Below are positions 54,926-64,000 of a stretch of DNA of 64,000 nt, piece after piece. A program made the position numbers and the translations under genes. Positions within the stretch are counted from its first letter, which is position 1. Each line of letters begins with the position of its first letter. The notes beneath the pieces are model-generated. The model was given only the letters and a program-made list of their open reading frames with translations. It was not told where the DNA came from and ran no database searches. The stretch spans positions 31,759,339 through 31,823,338 of the forward strand of contig NC_064757.1 in NCBI RefSeq assembly GCF_011397635.1, written 5' to 3'. This stretch comes from Epinephelus fuscoguttatus. Taxonomy: Eukaryota; Chordata; Actinopteri; Perciformes; Serranidae.

Positions 54926-56587
54926 TCAGTACAGCGGCATTAGCATGTTGCTGTTCAGTAGCATCAGTGTAGTACTTGTGGCCACAGCTAAGAGCCCTTG
55001 CAAGCCCATCTCCAGTCTCTGCAACCCATCGGTGATGCCGGACTCTGTCTTTTTCTTCAAGTACTTCTCAGAGTACACCATGTACAGCTCTACACATTTC
55101 CTGGCCTTCATCTGCTCAATCAGTGCTGGATAGCCGATCTCCACAATGGTGACTGTATCATCATTATCATCATCAGCAGCAGCTTGTCTGAGAGGCTGTG
55201 AAGCAGGAGGCTTTGGATTGGCTTCAGACTTATTAAGAGGACGTGGAGTTGGAGGTGCAGTGGTTGGGCTTTCTGCTGCAGTGCTGTTGCTCTTTGTTGT
55301 GTTATTGTCAATGCCAGAGTCTGGGGCAGCAGTAGTTGTGTTAGTTACAGAAGTAGTTGTGTTAGCTACAGAAGTAGTTGTAATGGTTGTAGTTGTAGTA
55401 GTGGCAGCTGGTTTGTTCTTTGGCGCTGGCAGAAGGTCTGTTCTCTTCATGCAGGAGTCCATGTAGCTATCATAGGTTTGATCGGGTTTGCTGTATGTAT
55501 AGTCTCTGCTGTAGTCATTGGTATCAGTAGACTTAGTACCATATTTCCTGTACATGTAGTGATTGTAGTAATACTCCTCCTGGGGGCTATGAAATCGGAA
55601 GGGAGGACGGGGAAATCTTCCTAGCCCATAGCCCAGGGCCATCCCTGCCACAGCCCCTCCAGCTGCTGCCATTACGGCACTGCGCCCAAACCCTCTGGAT
55701 TTATCGGAGGGATACATACCCATTGCCTGAACTGAGTGGGAGAAGGGAGAGCCACCCCTACCGCCATAACCCCCATATCCAAAGCTGCCACCATAGTGAG
55801 GACTCAGGACTTTGTTGTTTGGGTTATAGTTCATGTATCCACCTGGATACCCTCCATATCCGCCATGGCCACCAAAGCCGCCATAACCTCCTCCGTATGG
55901 GTAGCCTTGCGCTGGGTAACCTCCAGCTGGATAGCCCCCAGCTGGGTATCCTGGCTGCTGGGGGTAACCTCCTTGGTTTGGGTAACCTCCTTGGTTAGGG
56001 TAACCCCCTGGTCTGCCTGGTTGCTGAGGGTAACCCCCTTGATTAGGGTAGCCTCCTTGGTTAGGGTAACCTCCTTGGTTAGGGTAACCCCCTGGTCTGC
56101 CTGGTTGCTGAGGGTAACCCCCTTGATTAGGGTAGCCTCCTTGGTTAGGGTAACCTCCTTGGTTAGGGTAACCCCCTGGTCTGCCTGGTTGCTGAGGGTA
56201 ACCCCCTTGATTAGGGTAACCCCCTTGATTCGGGTAACCTCCCTGGTTAGGGTAACTTCCTTGGTTTGGGTAACCCCCTGGTCGGCCTGGTTGCTGAGGG
56301 TAACCCCCTTGATTTGGGTAACCCCCTTGATTAGGGTAGCCTCCTTGGTTAGGGTAACTCCCTTGGTTTGGGTAACCTCCTGGCTGGCTGGGTTGCCGAG
56401 GGTAGCTTCCTTGGTTGAATCGTTCGGTTTGTTTAGGCTGTTTAGACTTAGTGTCCAGATTATTCTTTTTGGGGGTCTTCTTAAAGATATTTAATTTCCC
56501 AAACCCTCCTCCTTTCTTGGCCGATGACAAATGAATATGAACCAAAAGAAGGGACAGACACAACAGAGCTATTTCCGTTAGCTTCAT
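54926..56587 (-). CDS. prnp: Prion protein, tandem copy B (553 residues)
   Basis: A single coding exon from ATG 56587 (acceptor CTCTGCAG|TGCAAG just upstream) to TGA 54926. Signal peptide 1-23 (ending SSA), then a Lys-rich segment 24-52 (KKGGGFGK...FKKTPKKNN) and a repeat domain about 63-215. That domain is built of GGYPNQ hexapeptides punctuated by [21 protein letters not shown] transition leads to [11 protein letters not shown], and a hydrophobic core (about 302-325, [17 protein letters not shown]) follows. The aromatic domain is almost identical to copy A, with Cys379 and Cys498. The Thr-rich linker has several sequons (N409, N416, N428/N429, N434, N452), and the GPI-type C-terminus is 528-553. 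It is longer than usual fish PrPs because of the repeats and the Thr linker. Paralogue of copy A, same strand, 9.5 kb apart. Confidence 0.92.
   Translation of the reverse strand: MKLTEIALLCLSLLLVHIHLSSAKKGGGFGKLNIFKKTPKKNNLDTKSKQPKQTERFNQGSYPRQPSQPGGYPNQGSYPNQGGYPNQGGYPNQGGYPQQPGRPGGYPNQGSYPNQGGYPNQGGYPNQGGYPQQPGRPGGYPNQGGYPNQGGYPNQGGYPQQPGRPGGYPNQGGYPNQGGYPNQGGYPQQPGRPGGYPNQGGYPNQGGYPQQPGYPAGGYPAGGYPAQGYPYGGGYGGFGGHGGYGGYPGGYMNYNPNNKVLSPHYGGSFGYGGYGGRGGSPFSHSVQAMGMYPSDKSRGFGRSAVMAAAGGAVAGMALGYGLGRFPRPPFRFHSPQEEYYYNHYMYRKYGTKSTDTNDYSRDYTYSKPDQTYDSYMDSCMKRTDLLPAPKNKPAATTTTTTITTTSVANTTTSVTNTTTAAPDSGIDNNTTKSNSTAAESPTTAPPTPRPLNKSEANPKPPASQPLRQAAADDDNDDTVTIVEIGYPALIEQMKARKCVELYMVYSEKYLKKKTESGITDGLQRLEMGLQGLLAVATSTTLMLLNSNMLMPLY
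55949..56380 (-). repeat. prnp: Higher-order coding repeat array in prion copy B
   Basis: About 16 copies of an 18-bp unit encoding G(G/S)YPNQ are grouped into five blocks of 4, 4, 3, 3 and 2, each ended by a 30-bp [10 protein letters not shown] unit (the last by [10 protein letters not shown]). Block spacing measured at the same motif is 84, 84 and 102 bp. Units 56008-56091 and 56092-56175 are identical at every base. On the plus strand most 18-mers contain ggttagggtaacc. Confidence 0.92.
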
Positions 56588-56593
56588 CTTGCA

Positions 56594-57383
56594 CTGCAGA
56601 GAGGAGGCAGGGAAAGAATTGTAAAGAGAACAAAAGGTATAGAAACATAAGAAAAAAAATACATGAATTTTAATTATTTTACCATTTAAAAAGTCCTTCT
56701 ACTGAACCGCTGAACTCACAGCAAAAACTATATCCAAATTCAGATACAACACATTACCATAACACGTGGCAACTGATAAGTACAACAGAAGACAAAGTTA
56801 TCACTGATTTTCTTGTACTGGAAAACTGAACAAGTATAATTTGGAGAGGATAGGTTTGCCTTAATTACGTTAACTACGTTACATTGTGTTCACATTCCCT
56901 ACATTAACAGCCTTGGCATGTTATTGCAGCACACAGCCTCGTCCACCTGTTTCACCACATTAGTTCAACATGAAGCTGTGTGTCCAACATAGCTGCCAGG
57001 CTTTAAATAGCGCAGACCCTTCAGACTGTTAGTCCACTGCAGGCGGCCAAATGTTGCTCTTTACTCACTAGTTAGTGATTATATAAAATTGTTTTCAGCG
57101 CCACTGATAATCAATAAGTGTTGGTGGTGACCGGATATAACCTTTATTACCTGATAGTAACTGTCATTTAAGTTCACATGTAAATTATACTTTGGTTTGT
57201 TCTCTTGAGACAGACCACAAAATATCCGTTACAGTAAAGGCACATTTAAAACCACCATGTGTTTGTGACGCATTGTGAAACTTTCCAGAGAACACCTGCG
57301 GTGAAAAAAGTTATGAGACAACCCTCATCAAAAGTAGCCTACCTAAAACGGAATATTCATGCACGCATGACAATGTTACTGAC
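56594..57383 (-). other. prnp: 5' intron of prion gene copy B
   Basis: A 790-bp intron between donor GACAAG|GTCAGTAA (57384/57383) and acceptor CTCTGCAG (ends 56594). No named repeat inside. Confidence 0.65.
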
Positions 57384-57463
57384 CTTGTCCGTTACACCGC
57401 CGTTTCGTTAGATCCTGTGCGACCAAACTTTAATCAGCCATAGGTATCAGCCTCCTCCCCTTC
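57384..57463 (-). other. prnp: Noncoding first exon of prion copy B
   Basis: On the minus strand it runs from about 25 bp below the TATA box to the donor at 57384. It has no ATG-led frame of note. It contains the ACGGCGGTG and TAACGAAAC blocks shared with copy A near 49395-49410. Confidence 0.6.
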
Positions 57464-57487
57464 TGCCTCCTCCTGATGCGGCTAAAA

Positions 57488-57510
57488 TATTTATAACCCC
57501 CCGCCCATCA
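57488..57510 (-). promoter_or_regulatory. prnp: TATA box and GC box of prion copy B
   Basis: Minus-strand TATAAATA (57495 to 57488) lies directly downstream of a GGGCGGGGGG Sp1-type box (57508-57498). Spacing to the splice donor (104 bp) leaves an 80-bp first exon. A strong TATA box contrasts with the CRE/GC-type alternative promoter of copy A. Confidence 0.65.
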
Positions 57511-58063
57511 ACCCAAACGTGAACGTTAACCTATATTTTGATTGGTATACATTTATATATATCTAAAATAGTTAATAACCTGTAGTAAACCACTGATATG
57601 ATGGAGGAGGCGCTACGCGAAGAGCTAGTGTAACGTTTAAGTTAAGTTTGAACAGGGTCGACCGACGCTTCTTTCGTGAAGCCTATGTGTATTTAATTAA
57701 ATAAAGTTAAATAATTTCCATTACCGTGCTCTAAGTGACTGACTTGTTTGTCTTGTACGTCGTGTTATGTTGTTCCAAGTTGGATACACTGCAATTTTGG
57801 GAGTAAAAGTAACTACGAGATTAACGGTTGTATTGCCTGACATCTGATATTCCGTAGAACGTGAACGCAGCACGGCTGATGAAGAAAGTTAAAGGGTCAT
57901 TTCACTCAAACATTATTTTCTCACATTTTGCCTTAAAAAGGCTAGGTTTTAAGATCAGTCTCTGCTTTCAACTTTCATCCCAGTTGGATAGAAGTGAATA
58001 TTTGTTTATTAGTTCATTGGATCAATAGCAAAAATAAAAATAAAATAGTCATAGTCACAATAA

Positions 58064-58064
58064 C

Positions 58065-58093
<29 letters not shown>
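58064..58093 (+). repeat. (AAT)n microsatellite
   Basis: About ten ATA/AAT units in the spacer upstream of copy B. Confidence 0.9.
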
Positions 58094-58095
<2 letters not shown>

Positions 58096-58384
58096 TAAAA
58101 TAACTGTAAATGAGTATGTCTGTTGTCCCGGGCCACATGTTAAAAAGGCAGCCCAAAATGGTATTACAGGACAAATATTATGACATTAAAATACACCATT
58201 TAACAAACTAGTCAGTCCCTTTTACTAGCCTGGTGAGGCTACACATTTTGACAATTAAAGGCCTGTTTTGTGAAAGGAATTAAAGGCCTGTCCCAAATAT
58301 AGGCCAGTTAGTTTCAGTGATTTAAGCAAATAAAAGCCCGGGCTATTAATTAAAGTTTTGCGGTGTGTATGTATCAGCTAAAAT

Positions 58385-58690
58385 TAGGTTAAGCTACCCA
58401 GCAGTATATAAAGTGATTACAATAGCCCCACCTTTAAAGTTGCAACATAAATTCGATGCACACATTAATGTATCACAGTAATATAATATATAGGTTATGA
58501 TTCTGAGATGGGCCATTCAGCACTTCAATGAGTGGGTCTTCTTTTACTTTTGGTACTTCAAGTATATTTGCTGTAAAATACTTTGGTGCTTTCTCCTTTG
58601 AATGCAGGATTTGTCTTTAGTTCTATTACAGCATTTTTACACTACATTGCTACTTATACTTATGTATAAGACCTGAAAATTTCCTTCACC
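58385..58690 (+). repeat. Teleost 'GTACTT' repeat, partial copy 6
   Basis: 'agctacccagcagtatataa agtgatt', 'atgcacacattaatgtatca', 'gatgggccattcagcacttc' and 'gaatgcaggatttgtcttta g' are the right half of the consensus order. Confidence 0.65.
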
Positions 58691-61580
58691 ATTGAAAACA
58701 GGCATGCACTGAAAAAAAGGAATAGCAGTGTAATGCAATACATTTTGAGGCATCAAGTCTCCTTCCAGAAACGGCATCTCTATGACTTAAGATAATCCCC
58801 AGAAGGATAAACCATACATAAAGACCTGGACAAATAAATAAATTTTAAAAAACGATCTGCATGGCTAGATACATTTTTGTGGTGGTGTGATTTGGGTGGA
58901 TTGACCTTTAGATGTTCCATAGAAGCAGAAAAACAACAGCCAGTTTAAATTAACATTTTCCGAACCACCCTCTCAGCTTCTTTAGACTTAAAGGTGAATG
59001 GAAGGACTTAGTGGTTTAATGTCTCAAACTGTCACCTTTGATGTTTTCATCTGTGGAAACATTTGAAAGATACTTCCCTGGGTTAGACTAGTCCTTATCA
59101 GCAGATGTAAAATGAATGTCTTCCTGTGGTTACAGACATAGTTGAGGAACGTAAATGAAGAAGGTGTTTGACTATCAGCAGGTGTTTACTCTTTATTTAT
59201 TCATATATTTACTGTTTTGTGTATGTATTTGTATGTGTGAGGATGTATATGTACATAGTTTGTGTATATATGCATAGTTTGACACAGCAAAACACATCTG
59301 TCATGATTGGATAAGGATATAAAGTTGACATTATTTTTTGAATTTTGAATTTTTATTTTCAAAGTATTTTTGTAATCATTTTATATCTCGCTGTAAGACA
59401 AATATTAATGGTAATTAATTTAATATATTAGGTCTGGGGGAATTAATTATTGTACAGCTTTATACTGATGGGGAGCTACATGATTGGCTATTATTAATTT
59501 ATGGAGAAGGAATGGGAATAAATAAGTTTGTATTTCCTCCCACTCCTTTTTGGACATGTAAATCAAATCATATGTTGTTTTCAGTTTTCATGCTTCCTTT
59601 AGTAACCTGTTTTTTTTATGTCTGTCTACTACTGTATGATTATTTTGTTTATTTGCTACTTGCATGTCTGAAATGAACTGTTACTTACTAATAGTTACAT
59701 TATTTTGTTCATGAGATTAAACCTAAGAATACATAAATTTACACTTAGCCTGATTTTCTTGTATACAATTGGCGCCACCTGCTGGATATGAAAAGACATT
59801 AATTTAAAAATCCTAATGATGAATATTTCTGTGAAACTCACACCTGACCTTATTATGTGGATAAAAATAATTGACAAATTAAGCCAGTGTGGCAAAGCAG
59901 GCACTAAGTAATGACCCATGTGTGAACAAAGACAACTGCCACACAACTGTAAAGGGTTTAATGATTTTAATTGTGTGGATTCTTTTTTTCCTCCATCACG
60001 CAGACACTCACTTGCCATGGTAAAGTGATGCATAAATTGAATGCAGGGTAAGAAGTAACTGGACAGCAGTGCATTTTCATAACTGAAAGAAACAATCCTT
60101 ACAGACAGAGGAAAGGACACATCATGATGTCACTGATGTACCAAACCATGTGAGACAGTAGTATGAAGATGTAGTTTCCAGACAGGCATTGTGTTGTTAA
60201 CACACTATGATGCTGATGAATGGAAGAAGTGACACAAGGATGCACACTGTCCAATAACTGGGGTAGAAATTAGACATTTACTTTTATTTTCCTGCAGTTT
60301 CAGGGTCTTGGAGGCACGGCAGAAACGAGAAACCAATCCAGCCATTCCCGTTATTAAATGCTGTGCAGTCCTTTAATTATGCAGTAGACATCAACGTCTG
60401 AAAACGTCCCAGCAGATCAACTCCACGCCACTGTGGAGCAGCACATCAATATGACACCACTTTTTCGACAGGTAGTGACAGGTGTTGTTAGAAAGCACCA
60501 ACCTTCTGTTTCCAAAAAGTAAATGCCATAAATGTTGCGTCAGTCTACTCACATCTTCTCAGAATGTCTTGGATATTTTTTTTAAATATGGCAGCAGAGC
60601 ACAAACCAAAAACGATAAATTAACTTTTTACTTTTGATCCCCTTTTGCACCACAAGTGCAGAGCTGATTGAAAAGGTGATTGCTTTTTCATCAGTGCAGG
60701 GAAGGATTCATTTGGATTTGCATTGACAACTTGGATCAAACAGGGAAAGGGGAAGGAGACATTCCACTAAACTGGGCCCTTTTAAAACACACTGAGGTGA
60801 ATGAGCAAAATCAAAAACAAAGGTGCAATATAGAAAATCTGTTCTCTGATGAAAAATGCAAACACAATTGCTCTTTAACCGTAGGCACATATGTAAAACC
60901 AATAATAAAAATCTTCATTAGCTATCTTTTTTTTTTTTTTTGCTTAAAAATATAATTTAGTTTATGGCATCCACTTCTGGGAGGCGCCCATGGATAGACA
61001 GCAATGAGGAAAAAATGTGTGGAGACAAAAAGTCACTCCACAGATGTCCAATGTATAAAGAGGGATGGAAAAATCGTAAGCACTGTCAAACACACACAAA
61101 ACTGTATTTATACAGTACACGTTTATGTGGTAAACCTTCCAAGAACTGCTTTTAGAGTCATATAATGCAGTAGGATAGTCGGGCAAATCAGTCATAATGC
61201 TTTAACTCTTTTAGGGCCACAATACCAAAAAAATAATCTCATCCGTGGCTTCAATATTTAAGCTTCTCCCCCAAATATTAATAATATATCTTTATGGAAA
61301 CATCAAGTATTTTCTCTTTTCAGTTTAAACAAGAGTCATAGTGTTAAAACACAATACATACACTGTATATGCAAATAAAATCTGCACAGTTTATACAGAT
61401 TGTTCGTTCAGTGGTTTAACGACGGAGGCAGGCTGCACTTTTACCACAGTTGCCTCTGGGTTTAAGGAGTGACCTCTCTCTTAATAATATACCAGTCTTC
61501 ATTTGCTAATTGCAGCAGCGAGCAACTACGCTATGTCACCCTGTTCAGAAGCAGGGCCGGTCCAAATCCGCAGGAATATG

Positions 61581-62455
61581 ATTGACATTTTTTGCTGAAT
61601 TTGCTTTTTATTCAATCGCAGGTTCATAATGTGCCGTCTGTTTCTGGACATCGGCGAGATCCAGCTTACTGAGCAAAGATGAAGGTAGGACAGCTACTGA
61701 ACCATAAAGTTCAGAATGTGTCTTAAAAAAAAGAAGAAAAAAAAGAGGATGACTTCTCTTAAATCCTGAAAAGGACCAAAAATATCCAAAGAAAACAAAA
61801 TGAAACTGCTGATAGAGAAAAACTTGAAATTTTTCAAGAGACCTTTGCATAGCAAAATGTACAAAGCTGCTGCTGCTGCTGCGATGCAAGACAGAGACAC
61901 AAATATACAGGATATTTACAAATTTACAGGAGAAGGAGGAGAAGACTGTCTAGACTGTAAGGAGACACCATCAGACAGACAGTTGACCAGGCTCTGCCAT
62001 GGGCGGTTTGGGCATCACATCCAGGACATCAGGTCAAAGTAAACACACCATCAGTGGTCTGCTAGTCCAGTGACATGTCAGACTGGTTAGTCCAGCAATG
62101 GACAATGACAGAGAACGGAGTGCACACATGTGAAAACAGAGGGTATAAAGAAGCAGCTGCTGAGGTGAAGCAGAAGAGGCAGCAGACCTTCCCTGGGTGT
62201 TAACAGAGACGGGAACAAGAAGATAAACAGGACTCCTGGATGAGTTGTACCATCAACATGTCAAACACAATGCTGAACGGAGCCGGTGATTCCTTGTCCA
62301 TCTGGTCCAAAGAAAGGAGCTTCAACATAACTGAGGGCTACTGAAGTGTAGACCATCAATGGCTCATCTTTTGACCACCACATCCATGTCGCCCCCTCCC
62401 CCAGGACACAGAGCTGAGTCCATCCCCCCTTCAGTCCAGAGGCTCCTGCTCCACT
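61581..62455 (-). other. Possible 3' UTR of the unidentified minus-strand gene
   Basis: A minus-strand AATAAA at 61604-61609 lies about 850 bp downstream of the candidate stop codon at 62456. The interval has no repeat I recognise, as expected for a UTR. The assignment depends on the exon call below. Confidence 0.3.
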
Positions 62456-62512
62456 TTACACACCATTGGCACTCATCTTGCTCTTCTGGGACACCTCTGT
62501 CGCTGCTTTAGC
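62456..62512 (-). CDS. Candidate terminal coding exon, unknown gene (partial)
   Basis: A minus-strand acceptor (ttctgcag) at 62513-62520 is followed by an open frame AKAATEVSQKSKMSANGV and TAA (62458-62456). A minus-strand AATAAA lies at 61604-61609. A possible upstream donor, CCAG|GTAAGG, is at about 63280, but I could not join a convincing coding exon to it. I do not recognise the 18-residue tail, and the phase is unknown. It may be the end of the next gene, lying mostly outside the window, or a chance combination of signals. Confidence 0.3.
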   Translation of the reverse strand, partial: AKAATEVSQKSKMSANGV

Positions 62513-64000
62513 CTGCAGAAGACGTCACAGAGGTCAGTATAACTTCAATATCCCATTGAAAACCTTTTAAAACGTTATTCTTTTTAATATTTGGAGCATT
62601 TGATAGCCCACAGGCATTTAGTGACAAAAATCATGGGACAAGGAGTGAGAGAGGGATAGGATGTGACAAAGGTCACCAGCCAGACATGATCTGTGAACTG
62701 AGGTCGTCATAGTCACATGGTATGTGTCTCTGACTGCTGCTTGGATGCCTGGAGCTGTTTTTCACACAGCTTTCTACTACAAAGAGTTTTTCTAAGAATT
62801 TCCACTTGAAAATTAGACTAGGTCCTGGTAAAGGTGTAAGTTATTTACAAAGCATCTTAGCCCTTACGAGAGCTCCTTAGGTTAAAAAAACTGTTTGGAA
62901 GGAGGACTTTTACAAGGCTGAAGAGTTTCTTAAGTAGAGGAGGAAATGGCGGAAAAACAAAGAGACAGAAGGAATATTCCTTAAACGCTGGATGACAGTG
63001 AGTAGATAAAATGCTACAGAGAAGATGGTGCAGGGATGATGTTTGTGATCGATCTCATTAGAGATGCGCGCACATGTCCGGCCAAACAGTAACAATACAA
63101 TGCAAGAAATTTAATGACTTTGGTCTGTCTCAACCTTCCATCAGCAGCGTTCACACTAAAAATGCCAACAATTCAACAGTCTCATAATGTGATGCAGTTC
63201 ATTTCATTTCCAGTAGGTGTCCACAACTTGAAGGCTCACGAAACAGCAACCAAACAAATCTGTTACAGAATGCACCTTACCTGGCAACAGGGTCAACCAC
63301 ACCTCCTCCCTAAGGTAAATGTTTCTGTTCGTTCTTTACTCAGAGTTGCTCTAACATTTTTCCGTTTGTGAATACAGCCCCAGGACTCTAAACGCCAGCA
63401 GTGCTGATGAATACACTACAGTGACCTACAATGACAGTGATAAGTTTATTACAAAAGTTTAATAAAATTACTTTACTATGACTTTGTGCTTCACTGACAG
63501 ACCTCAGTGATGGTGAGGTCAAATCAAATCAATCCTATTTTCATTGTAGTCATCGTGATATGATGAGTAATGAAGAAGACTGCCAGAAAAATCAACACTC
63601 GCCAAATGTGGCAAATTTTCCGTTAGGCAAGTAGATCTCTGAAGTCTATCCACCACACTGACCGGTAAATGTTTGTACCACAATAGTCGTGTAATAAAAA
63701 AACTATGCTGAGAGGCTGGACTGCTTTTTGGTGTAATTTACGGTCATGCTGCTTCCATCCTCTGCTGCCAGTCTGTGACTGACTTTGACACTCACATAGG
63801 AACAGAATTGCATGGTGCATTCAAGTGCAGCTCGTTAACTTTGAAATCTACATTGCTTTGTATGGCGGGCCAACAGGGACTTCATGGTGCATTAAATGCA
63901 CCTTGTAAACTCAGTTATTTAATTCAGATGACCTCAAAACGCTGTTTAATATGGTAGTTTCTATTTTTTCCTATTTTTCTTTGTTGAGAAACACCTGTCA
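62513..64000. other. End of window, unassigned
   Basis: If the exon at 62456-62512 is real, this is its upstream intron. No coding frame with family signatures and no clear repeat. A donor-like CAG|GTAAGG occurs on the minus strand near 63280. Confidence 0.4.

Larger units (their letters stand above)
57511..61580. other. Upstream spacer beyond prion copy B
   Basis: No supported gene. It includes an (AAT)n tract (58064-58093), a partial GTACTT repeat (58385-58690) and a T/AT-rich stretch (59160-59680) that looks like a degraded LINE end ('tcccactcctttttggacat g'). From 59700 to 61580 I see only noncoding, low-scoring frames. Confidence 0.5.

Noticed and set aside
55949-56380. Interstitial telomere or CRISPR-like array
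   Set aside because: The TTAGGG motifs and regular spacing come from in-frame prion repeat codons. There are no unique spacers and no pure telomeric run.
57601-57635. Short ATG frame (MEEALREELV) upstream of copy B
   Set aside because: Only ten codons, with no conserved motif or splice donor to extend it.
1-64000. Endogenous retrovirus, LTR element or Polinton
   Set aside because: I found no paired LTRs, gag/pol/env signatures or capsid-type genes. The mobile DNA seen is TIR elements, SINEs, LINEs and a possible Penelope-like piece.

Overview
The window is vertebrate genomic DNA, almost certainly from a percomorph-type teleost. It has AT-rich introns, GT-AG exons with vertebrate codon usage, many short TIR transposons, tRNA-derived SINEs and LINE 3' tails of types common in spiny-rayed fish. 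Its gene order is slc23a2 - rassf2 - prion-family genes, the arrangement that in tetrapods flanks PRNP/PRND. All family and synteny statements come from recognition of the sequence; no database was searched.

Layout. (1) 1-1110: last intron and last coding exon of slc23a2 (+ strand, ascorbate transporter SVCT2), then about 8 kb of 3' UTR/intergenic DNA full of old transposons. (2) 9380-30510: rassf2 (+). There is a GC-rich noncoding first exon, a probable second noncoding first exon near 16.0 kb, nine coding exons between 19059 and 27464 giving a 327-residue RA-SARAH scaffold, and a roughly 3-kb 3' UTR ending at an AATAAA at 30491. (3) 30640-35720: a PrP-like gene (+), with a probable noncoding exon behind a TATA box and a single coding exon for 179 residues. 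Its hydrophobic core closely resembles the tetrapod PrP core. (4) 35.8-44 kb: a repeat-rich spacer holding MITEs, a SINE, L1-like LINE remnants and a teleost 'GTACTT' repeat. (5) 44168-49700: prion gene copy A (-), 406 residues in one coding exon, with a 4-kb 5' intron. (6) 49.8-54.2 kb: Tc1-like, hAT-like and LINE fragments. (7) 54926-57500: prion gene copy B (-), 553 residues, with a long higher-order repeat domain, a 0.8-kb 5' intron and a clear TATA box. (8) 57.6-64 kb: mostly unassigned DNA, with one candidate terminal exon of an unrecognised minus-strand gene.

The main point of interest is the prion cluster. Three prion-superfamily genes lie within 23 kb, two of them a head-to-tail duplicate pair (A and B). 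The pair share a nearly superimposable central and C-terminal domain, 3' UTR segments and a first-exon/promoter segment. They have diverged sharply in the N-terminal repeat domain: degenerate in A, and a 28-residue higher-order array with two DNA-identical 84-bp units in B. A TIR transposon with PIF/Harbinger-like ends has landed 18 bp past the stop codon of copy B only, so it probably supplies much of that gene's 3' UTR. Predicted products are GPI-anchored cell-surface proteins. RASSF2 and SLC23A2 are syntenic neighbours, not known pathway partners.
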